Below are positions 35,872 through 44,992 of a stretch of DNA of 46,200 nucleotides, one piece after another (within the stretch, counting starts at the first letter, position 1; every line of letters begins with the position of its first letter). Made by a program: the position numbers and the translations under genes. The notes beneath the pieces were generated by a model. It was not told where the DNA came from, ran no database searches, and saw only the letters and a program-made list of their open reading frames with translations. Origin of the DNA: Limimaricola cinnabarinus LL-001 (lineage in GTDB: Bacteria; Pseudomonadota; Alphaproteobacteria; Rhodobacterales; Rhodobacteraceae); the NCBI RefSeq assembly GCF_000466965.1, contig NZ_BATB01000024.1, positions 1 to 46,200 of the forward strand, read 5' to 3'.

Positions 35872-36663
35872 TCAGTCCCCTTCGAAGACGGGTTTTGCGC
35901 GCGTCATGAAGGCGCGGTAGGCGCGGCGGAAGTCCTCGGTCTGCATGCAGATCGCCTGTGCCTGTGCCTCGGCATCGATCGCGCGCTCGAGCCCCATGTC
36001 CCACTCCTGCAGGAGCATCGTCTTGGTCATCATGTTGGCAAAGCGCGGACCCGCCGCGATACGCCCCGCCAGCTTGAGCGCCTCGGCCTCCAACTCGTGG
36101 CCGCCGACGAGACGGTTGAAAAAGCCCCAAGCGGCGCCCTCTTCGGCCCTCATCACCCGGCCGGTGTAGAGCAGCTCCGCCGCGCGCCCTTGCCCGATGA
36201 TCCGGGGCAGCATCGCGCAGGCTCCCATGTCGCAACCGGCCAGCCCGACGCGGTTGAACAGGAACGCCGTCTTCGCCTCCGGCGTGGCGAGCCTGATGTC
36301 GGACGCCATGGCGAGAATCGCGCCCGCGCCGACCGCGACGCCATCCACGGCGGCGATGATCGGCTTGCCGCAGGTCAGCATCGCCTTGACCAGATCGCCG
36401 GTCATCCGGGTGAAGCCCAAGAGCCCCTTCATGTCGAGCTCGGTGAGCGGGCCGATGATGTCCTCGACATCGCCGCCAGAGCTGAAGTTGCCGCCATTGG
36501 GGGCGATGACGACGGCGTGGATCTCCTCGTCCTCCACGAGATCGCGAAACCAGTCGCGCAGCGCGGCGTAGCTTTGGAAGGTGAAAGGGTTCTTGCGCTC
36601 GGGCCGGTCGAGCCGCACCACGGCGACCGCACCGTCGCGCTCCAGCTTGAAATGCGCGCTCAT
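35872..36663 (-). CDS. Enoyl-CoA hydratase/isomerase family protein of the anthranilate cluster
   Basis: 263 residues. Crotonase oxyanion-hole segments [16 protein letters not shown] and [20 protein letters not shown] are clear. At the second catalytic position it reads [20 protein letters not shown], with no acidic residue at the usual glutamate; this is characteristic of a subgroup distinct from plain hydratases. Reaction may be ring hydrolysis/hydration after reduction of the aromatic ring. Overlaps the MarR gene (ATGA). Confidence 0.85.
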   Translation of the reverse strand: MSAHFKLERDGAVAVVRLDRPERKNPFTFQSYAALRDWFRDLVEDEEIHAVVIAPNGGNFSSGGDVEDIIGPLTELDMKGLLGFTRMTGDLVKAMLTCGKPIIAAVDGVAVGAGAILAMASDIRLATPEAKTAFLFNRVGLAGCDMGACAMLPRIIGQGRAAELLYTGRVMRAEEGAAWGFFNRLVGGHELEAEALKLAGRIAAGPRFANMMTKTMLLQEWDMGLERAIDAEAQAQAICMQTEDFRRAYRAFMTRAKPVFEGD

Positions 36664-37121
36664 CGCTTCCCCTCCAGATCGCGGGCCACGCTGTCGAGGT
36701 CCTCCATGATGCGCATGGCCTCAGCCTCGGTGATCGCGCCCATGAGTTCGTTGACCCAAGCCTCGTGCGCCACAGCCAGCGTATTGAAATGCGCGCGCCC
36801 CTTGCCGGTCAGCCGCACCTCCATGGCGCGGCGGTCGCCCGCCACCGCGTGGCGCTCGGCATGGCCTTCGGCCTCGAGCCGGTCGACGATGCCGGTGACG
36901 TTGCCGTTCGACACGCGCAGCCGCCGCGACAGCTCGGACATCTTGAGAGCTTCGGGGCTGCGCGCCAGCGCCGCCATCACGTCGAAGCGCGGCAGGGTGG
37001 TGTTGAACTCGGTGCGCAGCCGGTCGCGCAGCGCCGTCTCGACCGCGTTCGAGGTCTTCAACAGCTTGAGCCAGAGCCTGAGCCGCGTCTTGCCCATCTT
37101 CGCCTGCACATCCACGTTCAT
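36660..37121 (-). CDS. MarR-family transcriptional regulator
   Basis: 153 residues from ATG 37121, overlapping the SDR stop (ATGA); the open frame extends upstream only as an out-of-frame shadow of the SDR. Winged helix region [20 protein letters not shown], then [20 protein letters not shown] (recognition helix) and the wing [19 protein letters not shown]. Dimeric MarR proteins of aromatic-CoA operons (such as BadR, CouR) are repressors or activators responding to CoA esters. It is the third gene of the operon and likely acts on the palindrome before the first gene. Confidence 0.9.
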   Translation of the reverse strand: MNVDVQAKMGKTRLRLWLKLLKTSNAVETALRDRLRTEFNTTLPRFDVMAALARSPEALKMSELSRRLRVSNGNVTGIVDRLEAEGHAERHAVAGDRRAMEVRLTGKGRAHFNTLAVAHEAWVNELMGAITEAEAMRIMEDLDSVARDLEGKR

Positions 37122-37879
37122 GTCTCGCCCCCGGATACCGAAATCGCCTGACCCGTCACCGCGCTCGCGCCGTCGCCCGCGAGCCACAGCACCGCGTCGG
37201 CCACCTCGTCGGGCTGTACGAAGCGGCCTTGCGGGTTGCCCGAGGCCAGCGACTTGGCGGCCTCTTCGCGGCTCCGCCCGGTCTTGGCGACGATGTTGTC
37301 GATGCTCTCTTCGAGCATCGGCGTCTCGGCAAAGCCGGGACAGATCGCGTTGACGGTGATCGGCGTGCGGGCCAGCTCCAGCGCCAGCGAGCGGGTCAGC
37401 CCGACCACCGCATGCTTGGCCGCGACATAGCCGGAGACGTAAGGATAGCCCTTGAGCCCGGCGGTCGAGGCGATGACGATGAGCCGTCCGCGCCCCGCCT
37501 CGCGCATGCCCGGTAGCGCCGCCTGCCACAGGTTGAACACGCCATGCAGGTTGACCGAGAGCATCGCGTCGAGATCCTGCACCGTGGTCTTGGCAAACGG
37601 CTTGCTCTCGGCCGCGCCGGCATTGGCGATGGCGATGGTCACAGGGCCGCGGTCTCGTGCCGCTTGCGCCACGACGCGGCTCATGTCGGCCGCTTGCGTG
37701 ACATCCCCCGTGATCCACCCCATCTCCGCCTGCCCCCCGGCGGTCTCGCGGAGCGGCGCCTCGCGCCGCCCGGTGATCGTGACGCGCACGCCCTGCGCGG
37801 CCAATGCCAGCGCGATGGCGCGCCCCACCCCGGTGCCGCCGCCGGTGACCAGCGCGTGATGTCCCGCAAGCTGCATCAT
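37118..37879 (-). CDS. Short-chain dehydrogenase/reductase
   Basis: 253 residues from ATG 37879, which overlaps the stop of the monooxygenase/reductase (ATGA). NAD(P) motif [12 protein letters not shown], structural NAGAAES, and catalytic Ser-Tyr-Lys in [20 protein letters not shown], then CPGFAETPM. Probably oxidises or reduces a hydroxy/oxo group on the alicyclic CoA intermediate. The upstream part of the same open frame is antisense to the next gene and is excluded. Confidence 0.88.
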   Translation of the reverse strand: MMQLAGHHALVTGGGTGVGRAIALALAAQGVRVTITGRREAPLRETAGGQAEMGWITGDVTQAADMSRVVAQAARDRGPVTIAIANAGAAESKPFAKTTVQDLDAMLSVNLHGVFNLWQAALPGMREAGRGRLIVIASTAGLKGYPYVSGYVAAKHAVVGLTRSLALELARTPITVNAICPGFAETPMLEESIDNIVAKTGRSREEAAKSLASGNPQGRFVQPDEVADAVLWLAGDGASAVTGQAISVSGGET

Positions 37880-40170
37880 ACCTTTTCCACCATCTGCTCG
37901 GCCTTGTCGGCGAGGCGCCACGCCTGATCGCGGCCCGGCAGGTAGGGATCGGGCCATGCCTCGTGGCGATCGCCGATCGCGGTCGCGGCATGCAGCGTCC
38001 AGTAGGGATCGGCGAGATGCGGGCGCGCGATGGCCACCAGATCGGCGCGTCCCGCCATCAGGATCGAGTTCACATGGTCGGCCTCGTAGATGTTGCCGAC
38101 CGCCATGGTCGCGATCCCAGCCTCGTTGCGGATGCGGTCGGAAAACGGCGTCTGGAACATGCGGCCATAGACGGGCGTCGCTTCGATGCTGGTCTGTCCG
38201 GCCGAGACGTCGAGCAGGTCGGCTCCGGCCGCAGAGAAGGCGCGCGCGATCTCGACCGCCTCGTCCGGCGTCACGCCATGCGCGCCGACCCAGTCATTGG
38301 CCGAGATGCGCACCGACATCGGCTTGTCCTCGGGCCATGCCGCGCGCATCGCGCGAAACACCTCGAGCGGCCAGCGCATGCGGTTCTCGAGGCTGCCGCC
38401 GTAGTCGTCGCCGCGCCTGTTCGAGACGGGCGAGATGAAGGACGAGACGAGGTAGCCGTGCGCCGCGTGCAGCTCGATCATGTCGAAGCCCGCGCGCTCG
38501 GCCATCTCGGTCGCGGCAACGAACTGCGCCGTCACCTCCTCCATGTCCGCGCGGGTCATTTCGCGCGGCGCGGGGTTGCGCTCCGACCACGGGATCGGGC
38601 TGGCAGAAATGGTCCCCCAATTGTCGTCTTTCAAGGGCGCGTCCATCTCCTCCCAGCCGAGCTGGGTCGAGCCCTTGCGCCCCGAATGGCCGATCTGACA
38701 GCAGATTTTCGCGTCGGTTTCGACATGAACGAAATCCGTGATGCGCCTCCACGCCGACTCATGCTCGGACGCATAGAGCCCCGGACAGCCCGGCGTGATG
38801 CGCCCCCGCGCGCTCACGCAGGTCATCTCGGTATAGACCAGCCCCGCGCCGCCTTTGGCCCGCTCGCCCAGATGCACGAGGTGCCAGTCGGTCGGGCAGC
38901 CATCCTTGGCCTTGTACTGGGCCATCGGTGAGACGACGACGCGGTTCTTCAGCTCCATGCCGCGCAACGCATAGGGCGCGAACATCGGCGCGCGCACGGG
39001 CGCATCCTGTGGCACCCCGGCATGGCTCTGGAACCAGCGCTCCGCGCCCTCGAGCCATTCTGGATCGCGCAGGCGCAGGTTCTCGTGGCTGATCCGCTGG
39101 CTGCGGGTCAGCAGCGAGTAGTTGAACTGCACGGGATCGAGATCGAGGTAGCGCCCCACCTCCTCGAACCATTCCATCGAGTTGCGCGCCGCCGATTGCA
39201 GGCGCAGCACCTCGACCCGGCGCGCCTCTTCGTAGCTCTCGAAGGCGGCGGTGAGATCGGGCTTGGAGGTGAGCTCCTCGGCCAGAGCGATCGCGGATTC
39301 AAGCGCGAGCTTGGTGCCGCTGCCGATCGAAAAATGCGCGGTCGCGGCGGCGTCGCCCAGCAGCACGATGTTGCCTGTGTACCAGCGCTCGCATAGCACG
39401 CGGGGGAAGTTGATCCAGGCCGAGCCGCGGATATGGCGCGCGTTCGTCATCAGGGGATGGCCGCCCAAGTGATCGCGGAAGATCTCCTCACAGGTGGCGA
39501 TGGAGTCGTCCTGGCTCATTTCGTCGAAGCCCCAGGCGCGGAAGGTCTCGGGCGCGCATTCGACGATGAAGGTCGCGGTGCCCGGCTCGAACTGGTAGGC
39601 ATGCGCCCAGACCCAGCCGTGACGGGTCTTCTCGAAGATGAAGGTGAAGGCATCGGCGAAGGTCCGGGTCGTGCCGAGCCAGGTGAAATGGCAGCGGCGG
39701 CGGTCGATCTCGGGACGGAACACCTCCTCGAACTCGGTGCGGGTGCGGGAGTTCAGACCGTCGGCGGCGACCACGAGATCATGGCTGGTGGCATAGCCGG
39801 ACACCGCCCCCACCTCGGTCTCGAACCGCAGCTCGATGCCCAGCTCGCGCGCCCGCTCCTGCAGGATCAGCAACAGCCGCTTGCGCCCGATGCCGCAGAA
39901 ACCATGGCCGGTCGAGACGACGCGCGCACCGTCCTTCACCACCGCCACATCGTCCCAATAGGCAAAGTGATCGCGGATCGTTGCGGCCGAGACCGGATCG
40001 TTGGCCGAGAGATTGCCCAGCGTTTCGTCAGACAGCACGACGCCCCAGCCGAAGGTGTCGTCGACGCGGTTGCGCTCGATCACCACGATCTCGTGCGAGG
40101 GATCGCGCAGCTTGGCCGATATGGCGAAATAGAGCCCCGCCGGCCCTCCACCGATGCACGCGATCCTCAT
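37876..40170 (-). CDS. 2-aminobenzoyl-CoA monooxygenase/reductase (two-domain flavoprotein)
   Basis: 764 residues from ATG 40170, with GGAGG at 8 nt. The N-terminal half is a FAD aromatic hydroxylase: [12 protein letters not shown] (6-17), DG motif [17 protein letters not shown], and GD motif [20 protein letters not shown]. From about residue 390 an old-yellow-enzyme domain follows: [49 protein letters not shown]. This fusion is the anthraniloyl-CoA enzyme of Azoarcus evansii, which hydroxylates C5 and then reduces the ring; databases also label it salicylyl-CoA 5-hydroxylase. The neighbouring aminobenzoate ligase supports anthraniloyl-CoA. First gene of the operon. Confidence 0.92.
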   Translation of the reverse strand: MRIACIGGGPAGLYFAISAKLRDPSHEIVVIERNRVDDTFGWGVVLSDETLGNLSANDPVSAATIRDHFAYWDDVAVVKDGARVVSTGHGFCGIGRKRLLLILQERARELGIELRFETEVGAVSGYATSHDLVVAADGLNSRTRTEFEEVFRPEIDRRRCHFTWLGTTRTFADAFTFIFEKTRHGWVWAHAYQFEPGTATFIVECAPETFRAWGFDEMSQDDSIATCEEIFRDHLGGHPLMTNARHIRGSAWINFPRVLCERWYTGNIVLLGDAAATAHFSIGSGTKLALESAIALAEELTSKPDLTAAFESYEEARRVEVLRLQSAARNSMEWFEEVGRYLDLDPVQFNYSLLTRSQRISHENLRLRDPEWLEGAERWFQSHAGVPQDAPVRAPMFAPYALRGMELKNRVVVSPMAQYKAKDGCPTDWHLVHLGERAKGGAGLVYTEMTCVSARGRITPGCPGLYASEHESAWRRITDFVHVETDAKICCQIGHSGRKGSTQLGWEEMDAPLKDDNWGTISASPIPWSERNPAPREMTRADMEEVTAQFVAATEMAERAGFDMIELHAAHGYLVSSFISPVSNRRGDDYGGSLENRMRWPLEVFRAMRAAWPEDKPMSVRISANDWVGAHGVTPDEAVEIARAFSAAGADLLDVSAGQTSIEATPVYGRMFQTPFSDRIRNEAGIATMAVGNIYEADHVNSILMAGRADLVAIARPHLADPYWTLHAATAIGDRHEAWPDPYLPGRDQAWRLADKAEQMVEKV

Positions 40171-40219
40171 GGCCCCTCCCTGAACTGTCAGAAAGAGGCT
40201 AGGACGCACCCCGATTCAC

Positions 40220-40246
40220 TTCAAGCTTAAAATATCTGTGCTTGAA
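40220..40246. promoter_or_regulatory. Candidate MarR operator before the anthranilate operon
   Basis: Inverted repeat with arms TTCAAGC and GCTTGAA separated by 13 AT-rich nt. The left arm is also part of a smaller palindrome-like core, TTCAAGCTTAAA, centred on AAGCTT. It lies 50-76 nt before the ATG of the monooxygenase/reductase, in the only gap (89 nt) between this operon and the SpoVR gene. A TATTTT hexamer on the minus strand inside the spacer could be the -10. Assignment to the MarR protein of the operon is inference. Confidence 0.58.
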
Positions 40247-40259
40247 ACTTCTGCCGATT

Positions 40260-41735
40260 TCAGCTCGACGCCTCCTCGATCTCGACATCATAGCCCCACA
40301 GGTCGCGCAGGCATGCCAGCGTCGCCTCGCGTTCGCGCGGCTCGAGTGGCACCTCGTTGCGCAGCGTGTGGCGCAGCCGCAGGATCCGGTCGCCCGCGAG
40401 ATCGGCGTCGAGCACCTCGATGTCCGGCGCGCGGCTCGACAGGTCATAACTGCGCGCCAGCGTGTCGCGCACGGCGTGATACCCCCCCTCGTCATGGATC
40501 GCGGTGACCCTCATGGTCTCCTCGGTCTCGGCGTCGCGCAGGCCGAACAGCCGCAGGTCGCGCATCACCTTGGGGCTCAGGAATTGCTGGATGAAGCTTT
40601 CGTCGCGGTAATTGGCCCAAGCGTCCTTGAGCACGCCGCGCCAGTCGCGCGATCCCGCAATGGCGGGAAACCAGTCGCGGTCCTCCTGCGTGGGAGCCTC
40701 GCAGATCCGCTGCACGTCGCGCATCATCGCGAAGCCCAGCGCATAGGGGTTGATGCCCGAATAGCCCGGATGGTCGTAGCCGGGCTGGAACAGCACACCC
40801 GAATGGCTGTGCAGGATCTCGAGCATCGCGCCGTCGCTGATCCGGCCCTGTTCGTGCAGGCGGTTGAGGATGTGGAAATGCACGAAGCAGGCGCAGCCCT
40901 CGTTCATCACCTGCGTCTGGCGCTGCGGATAGAAATACTGCGCGATGTTGCGCACGATGCGCAGCACCTGCCGCTGCCACGGATCGAGCACGGGGCTGTG
41001 ACGTTCGAGGAAATAGATCAGGTTCTCCTCCGGCAGGCCCAGCGCATGGCGGCGGGCCGCGGCTTCGCCCTCGTGATCCTGCGACCGATGCTCGGCCTCG
41101 ATCCGGCTCCAGAGATAATGCGCCGCGCGCTCGTCATCCTCGATCCGCTTTTCGGCGCGCTGGGCCTCGGCGCGCAGCGAGGGCTGCGCCGGGCGGCGGT
41201 GCCGAAAGACCGAGGCGCTCATCAGCGCATGTGCCGCATCGAGCGTGCGCTCGACCTGTGCCGGCCCGTGGCGTTCCTCGCATTGGCCGAGGAAATTGCG
41301 GGCATAGTCGAGATAATCGAGGATGCCGCGCGGGTCGGTCCATTGCCGGAATAAATGATTCGACTTGAAGAAATGGTTGTGGCCGAAGGCGGCGTGGGCG
41401 ATCACCAGCGCCTGCATCGGCATGGTGTTCTCTTCGAGGCAGTAGCAGATGCAGGGATCGGAGTTGATGACGATCTCGTAGGCCAGCCCTTGCACGCCCT
41501 TGGAATAGAGCCGCTCGTGGTGGATGAACTGCTTGCCGAAGGACCAATGGCGATACATCAGCGGCATGCCGGTCGAAGAATAGGCATCGAGCATCTGCTC
41601 GGTCGAGATGATCTCGATCTGGTTGGGATAGGTATCGAGGCCGAGATCCTCGCGCGCGACCTTTTCGATCGCCTCGGTGGTGCGCCGCAGCGTGTCGAAA
41701 TTCCAGTCGGGTCCGTCGAACAGCAACTCAGCCAT
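40260..41735 (-). CDS. SpoVR family protein (YcgB)
   Basis: 491 residues from ATG 41735, overlapping the DUF444 stop by 8 nt; the open frame upstream is out of frame with DUF444. Highly conserved SpoVR blocks: YPNQIEIISTEQMLDAYSST, GLAYEIVINSDPCICYCLEE, AAFGHNHFFKSNHLFRQWTD, QTQVMNEGCACFVHFHILNR, GYSGINPYALGFAMMRDVQR, and RDESFIQQFLSPKVMRDLRL. Molecular function unknown; it is co-conserved with YeaG and YeaH and linked to stress and stationary phase in enterobacteria, and to spore cortex in Bacillus. Last gene of the triad. Confidence 0.95.
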   Translation of the reverse strand: MAELLFDGPDWNFDTLRRTTEAIEKVAREDLGLDTYPNQIEIISTEQMLDAYSSTGMPLMYRHWSFGKQFIHHERLYSKGVQGLAYEIVINSDPCICYCLEENTMPMQALVIAHAAFGHNHFFKSNHLFRQWTDPRGILDYLDYARNFLGQCEERHGPAQVERTLDAAHALMSASVFRHRRPAQPSLRAEAQRAEKRIEDDERAAHYLWSRIEAEHRSQDHEGEAAARRHALGLPEENLIYFLERHSPVLDPWQRQVLRIVRNIAQYFYPQRQTQVMNEGCACFVHFHILNRLHEQGRISDGAMLEILHSHSGVLFQPGYDHPGYSGINPYALGFAMMRDVQRICEAPTQEDRDWFPAIAGSRDWRGVLKDAWANYRDESFIQQFLSPKVMRDLRLFGLRDAETEETMRVTAIHDEGGYHAVRDTLARSYDLSSRAPDIEVLDADLAGDRILRLRHTLRNEVPLEPREREATLACLRDLWGYDVEIEEASS

Positions 41736-43044
41736 GGGCGGCCTCCGATCGACGGGCGAAAAGATCGCGGAACACCGGGTAGATGTCGCCCGCCCCCGCC
41801 ACGCGCCGCATCGCGAAATTGGGCCAGCGCTCCGCCACCTCGCGGTAGGCCATCCACAGCTCGGTGCCGCGCGCCGCGTCGCGCAAAATCCGCGCCTCAG
41901 CCTCACCGATGATCTCCACATAGGCGAAATGCTGGCAGATCTTCAGAAGCTCGCTCTCGAGCCAGATCTGGCAGTCGCGGCTATCGCCCTGGTAGTTGTC
42001 GCCATCCGAAGCCTGGGCCGCGTAGATGTTCCATTCCGACGCCGGGTAGCGCTCGGACTGCACGCGGTGCATCTCGGCCAAGGCGGTCGAGACCATGGTG
42101 CCACCGCTTTCGCGCGAGTGAAAGAAGGTCTGTTCGTCGACCTCGGAGGCGAGATGCGTGTGGCGGATGAAAACGAGGTCCACCGTATCGTAGCGCCGCG
42201 TGAGAAACAGGTGCAGCAGCACGAAGAACCGCTTGGCGAGGTCCTTTTCGCGCGCCCCCATCGAGGCCGAGACGTCCATCAGGCAGAACATGACCGCCTG
42301 CGCGCGCGGCTCTGGCTGCGGCTCGAAATGGCTGTAGCGCAGATCGAGCGGATCGAGATAGGGCACGCGGCGCCGATGCGCGGTGGCGGCTTCGATCTCT
42401 CCTTGCAGGCGGGCCATCTCGGCGCGCTGGGCGGCGTCGGGCTCGAACACTGCCTCGAGCGCGAAAAGCCGTTCGCGCATGTCGTCGAGCTTTGCGTCCG
42501 AGGGGCGGCGCAGCGCGATGCGGCGGCCCATGGCGCGGCGCATGGTACGCCCGACATTGAGGTTGGCGGGCGAGCCCGTGACCGAGAGCCCCGCCCGGCG
42601 CGGCCGCGCGACCGAGCTTCCCGCGAGGCTGCGCTTGATCAGGTCGGGCAGTTCGAGATTTTCGAAGAAGATGTCGAGAAACTCGTCCCGCGACAGCGCG
42701 AAGACGAAGTCATCCTCGCCCTCGCCATCGGGCGCGCCCTTGCGGCCCGCGCCGCCACCGCCCGGCGGCGGACGCTCGATCTCGTCGCCTGCCCGAAAGT
42801 TGCGATTGCCGGGCAGCACGCCCTCGCGCAGCCCCCCCTTGGAGGCGTGGCGGAACGACGGCTCGGAGAGGCTGTCACGCGGCACGCTCACTTCCGTGCC
42901 GGCCTCCATGTCGGTGATGCCGCGCTTGCGCACGCTGGCGTCCACCGCCTCGCGCACATGCGCCTTGATGCGGCCGATGAAGCGGCGGCGGTTGCCGGTG
43001 CTGCGACCCTTGGGGTTGAGGCGACGGTCGATGAAATGGGTCAT
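41728..43044 (-). CDS. yeaH: DUF444 / YeaH family protein with von Willebrand A-like domain
   Basis: 438 residues. Basic N-terminus (MTHFIDRRLNPKGRSTGNRR), a glycine/proline-rich linker around 95-115, and a C-terminal VWA-like domain whose metal site begins FCLMDVSASMGAREKDLAKR, followed by ESGGTMVSTALAEM and AQASDGDNYQGDS. Works with the YeaG kinase by genetic linkage; exact activity unknown. Starts 13 nt after prkA and overlaps spoVR, so the three genes are one transcript. Confidence 0.95.
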   Translation of the reverse strand: MTHFIDRRLNPKGRSTGNRRRFIGRIKAHVREAVDASVRKRGITDMEAGTEVSVPRDSLSEPSFRHASKGGLREGVLPGNRNFRAGDEIERPPPGGGGAGRKGAPDGEGEDDFVFALSRDEFLDIFFENLELPDLIKRSLAGSSVARPRRAGLSVTGSPANLNVGRTMRRAMGRRIALRRPSDAKLDDMRERLFALEAVFEPDAAQRAEMARLQGEIEAATAHRRRVPYLDPLDLRYSHFEPQPEPRAQAVMFCLMDVSASMGAREKDLAKRFFVLLHLFLTRRYDTVDLVFIRHTHLASEVDEQTFFHSRESGGTMVSTALAEMHRVQSERYPASEWNIYAAQASDGDNYQGDSRDCQIWLESELLKICQHFAYVEIIGEAEARILRDAARGTELWMAYREVAERWPNFAMRRVAGAGDIYPVFRDLFARRSEAAHG

Positions 43045-43057
43045 GACCCTGCGCCCC

Positions 43058-44992
43058 TCAGCCCGATTTGTTCACCCGCATGTACCACTCCACAAGCCTC
43101 CTGACCTGGCGCGGGGTGTAGCCCCGCTCGCCCATCCGCTCGACGAACTCGGCGTGTTTCGCGTCCGTGTCCTTGTCGCGCTTGGCTCCGAAGCTGACCA
43201 CGGGAAGCAGGTCCTCGACACGGGAGAACATGCGCTTCTCGATCACCCGGCGCAGCTTCTCGTAGCCGCGCCAGTCGGGGTTGCGGCCCTCATTCTCGGC
43301 CCGCGCCCGCAGCACGAACTTCACCACCTCGTTGCGGAAGTCCTTGGGGTTCGACACGCCCGCGGGCTTCTCGATCTTGGCAAGCTCGGCCTCGAGCACG
43401 TCGCGGTCGAACATCTGCCCGGTATCGGGGTCCTTGTAGTCCTGATCCTCGATCCAGGCATCGGCATAGGCGATGTAGCGGTCGAACAGGTTCTGGCCGT
43501 AATCGGAATAGCTCTCCAGATAGGCCTTCTGGATCTCCTCGCCGATGAACTCGGCATAGCGCGGAGCCAGATCCGACTTGAGGAAGTCGAGATAGCGCGC
43601 CTCGGTCTCCTCGGGGAACTGCTCGCGCCGCACCGCCTGTTCGAGCACATACATCAGGTGCACCGGATCGGCGCCCACCTCGTCGACGTCGTGATTGATG
43701 GTCTCGGCCAGCACCTTGAAGGCAAAGCGGGTCGACACGCCGGTCATGCCTTCGTCTGCACCCGCCGCATCGCGATATTCCTGCAAAGAGCGCGCCTTGG
43801 GATCGGTGTGCTTGAGCGTCTCGCCGTCATAGGTGCGCAGCTTGGAATAAAGCGTCGAGTTCTCGTGGTCCTGAAGCCGTGTCAGCACCGAGAACCGCGC
43901 CAGGATCGGCAGGGTTTCGGGGGCGCAGGGCGCGCTCGACAGCGAGCTTTCGCGCAAGAGCTTGTCGTAGATCCGCGACTCCTCGGTGGCCCGCAGGCAA
44001 TAAGGGATCTTCACCACCGAGATTCGGTCGAGGAAGGCCTCGTTGTTGCGGTTGCCCTTGAACTGGCGCCACTCGGCCTCGTTCGAATGGGCGATGATCA
44101 GCCCCTGATAGGGCATCGCGCCGATGTTCTCGGTGCCGGTATAGCTGCCTTCTTGCGTCGCGGTGAGCAGCGGATGCAGCACCTTGATCGGCGCCTTGAA
44201 CATCTCGACGAATTCCAACAGCCCCTGCGTGGTCCGGTTGAGCCCGCCCGAATAGCTGTAGGCGTCGGGGTCGTCCTGACCCATGTGTTCGAGCTTGCGG
44301 ATGTCGAGCTTGCCGACCAGCGCCGAGACGTCCTGGTTGTTCTCGTCGCCCGGCTCGGTCTTGGTGACGCCGATCTGCCGAAGCCGTGACGGCTGCATCC
44401 GCACCACGGAGAACCGGCTGATATCGCCGCCGAACTCCTCGAGCCGCTTGACCGCCCAAGGGCTGATGAGCCCGGTGAGCAGGCGGCGAGGAATGTCGTA
44501 CTTGTCCTCCAGCAGATCGCCGAACCGCTCGCGGTCGAACAGGCCCAGCGGGCTTTCGAAGACCGGGCTGATCTGGTCGCCCGCCTTGAGGACGTAGATC
44601 GGCTCCTTCTCCATCAGCGCCTTGAGGATCTCGGCGATGGTCGATTTGCCGCCCCCCACCGGGCCGAGCAGATAGAGGATCTGCTTGCGCTCCTCGAGGC
44701 CCTGACTTGCGTGGCGAAAGAACCCGACGATCCGCTCGACCACCTCCTCGTTGCCGTAAAGGCTTTCGAAGGCGCGGTAGATCTTCACGGTGCGATTGAG
44801 AAAGATCCGCCCCAACCTCTGGTCGTGACTGGTGTCGACCAGCTCCGGCTCGCCTATGGCGCGCATCATCCGCTCCGCGGCGGTGGCGCGCACCAAGGGA
44901 TCCTCGCGACATCGCAGCAGGTAGTCCTGCAACGTCAGCTCTTCTATACGGGAGCTGGCATAGCTTTCGGCGTAGCGGGTAAAGACATCCAT
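43058..44992 (-). CDS. yeaG: PrkA-family AAA serine protein kinase (YeaG)
   Basis: 644 residues from ATG 44992 (MDVFTRYAESYASSRIEELT); an ATG 45 nt earlier adds residues unlike the family. Walker A YLLGPVGGGKSTIAEIL, arginine-rich AAA core, and QYKDPDTGQMFDRD-type segments of the C-terminal PrkA domain (YADAWIEDQDYKDPDTGQMF). Enterobacterial YeaG is a serine kinase/ATPase of nutrient stress; Bacillus PrkA has also been reported as a protease. Heads the kinase, VWA, SpoVR transcript. A sigma-70-like promoter is found about 80 nt upstream. Confidence 0.95.
   Translation of the reverse strand: MDVFTRYAESYASSRIEELTLQDYLLRCREDPLVRATAAERMMRAIGEPELVDTSHDQRLGRIFLNRTVKIYRAFESLYGNEEVVERIVGFFRHASQGLEERKQILYLLGPVGGGKSTIAEILKALMEKEPIYVLKAGDQISPVFESPLGLFDRERFGDLLEDKYDIPRRLLTGLISPWAVKRLEEFGGDISRFSVVRMQPSRLRQIGVTKTEPGDENNQDVSALVGKLDIRKLEHMGQDDPDAYSYSGGLNRTTQGLLEFVEMFKAPIKVLHPLLTATQEGSYTGTENIGAMPYQGLIIAHSNEAEWRQFKGNRNNEAFLDRISVVKIPYCLRATEESRIYDKLLRESSLSSAPCAPETLPILARFSVLTRLQDHENSTLYSKLRTYDGETLKHTDPKARSLQEYRDAAGADEGMTGVSTRFAFKVLAETINHDVDEVGADPVHLMYVLEQAVRREQFPEETEARYLDFLKSDLAPRYAEFIGEEIQKAYLESYSDYGQNLFDRYIAYADAWIEDQDYKDPDTGQMFDRDVLEAELAKIEKPAGVSNPKDFRNEVVKFVLRARAENEGRNPDWRGYEKLRRVIEKRMFSRVEDLLPVVSFGAKRDKDTDAKHAEFVERMGERGYTPRQVRRLVEWYMRVNKSG

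Noticed and set aside
34600..37353. 917-residue plus-strand open frame
   Set aside because: It is a shadow of the ligase, dehydrogenase, crotonase and MarR genes, with a His/Arg/Gln-rich composition and no domain.
37876..40170. Annotation as salicylyl-CoA 5-hydroxylase
   Set aside because: This is the common database name for the same fusion, but the co-encoded aminobenzoate-type ligase and tryptophan dioxygenase favour anthraniloyl-CoA. It cannot be excluded completely.
42383..44389. 668-residue plus-strand open frame
   Set aside because: It is antisense to the DUF444 and PrkA genes, both of which match their families along the full length.
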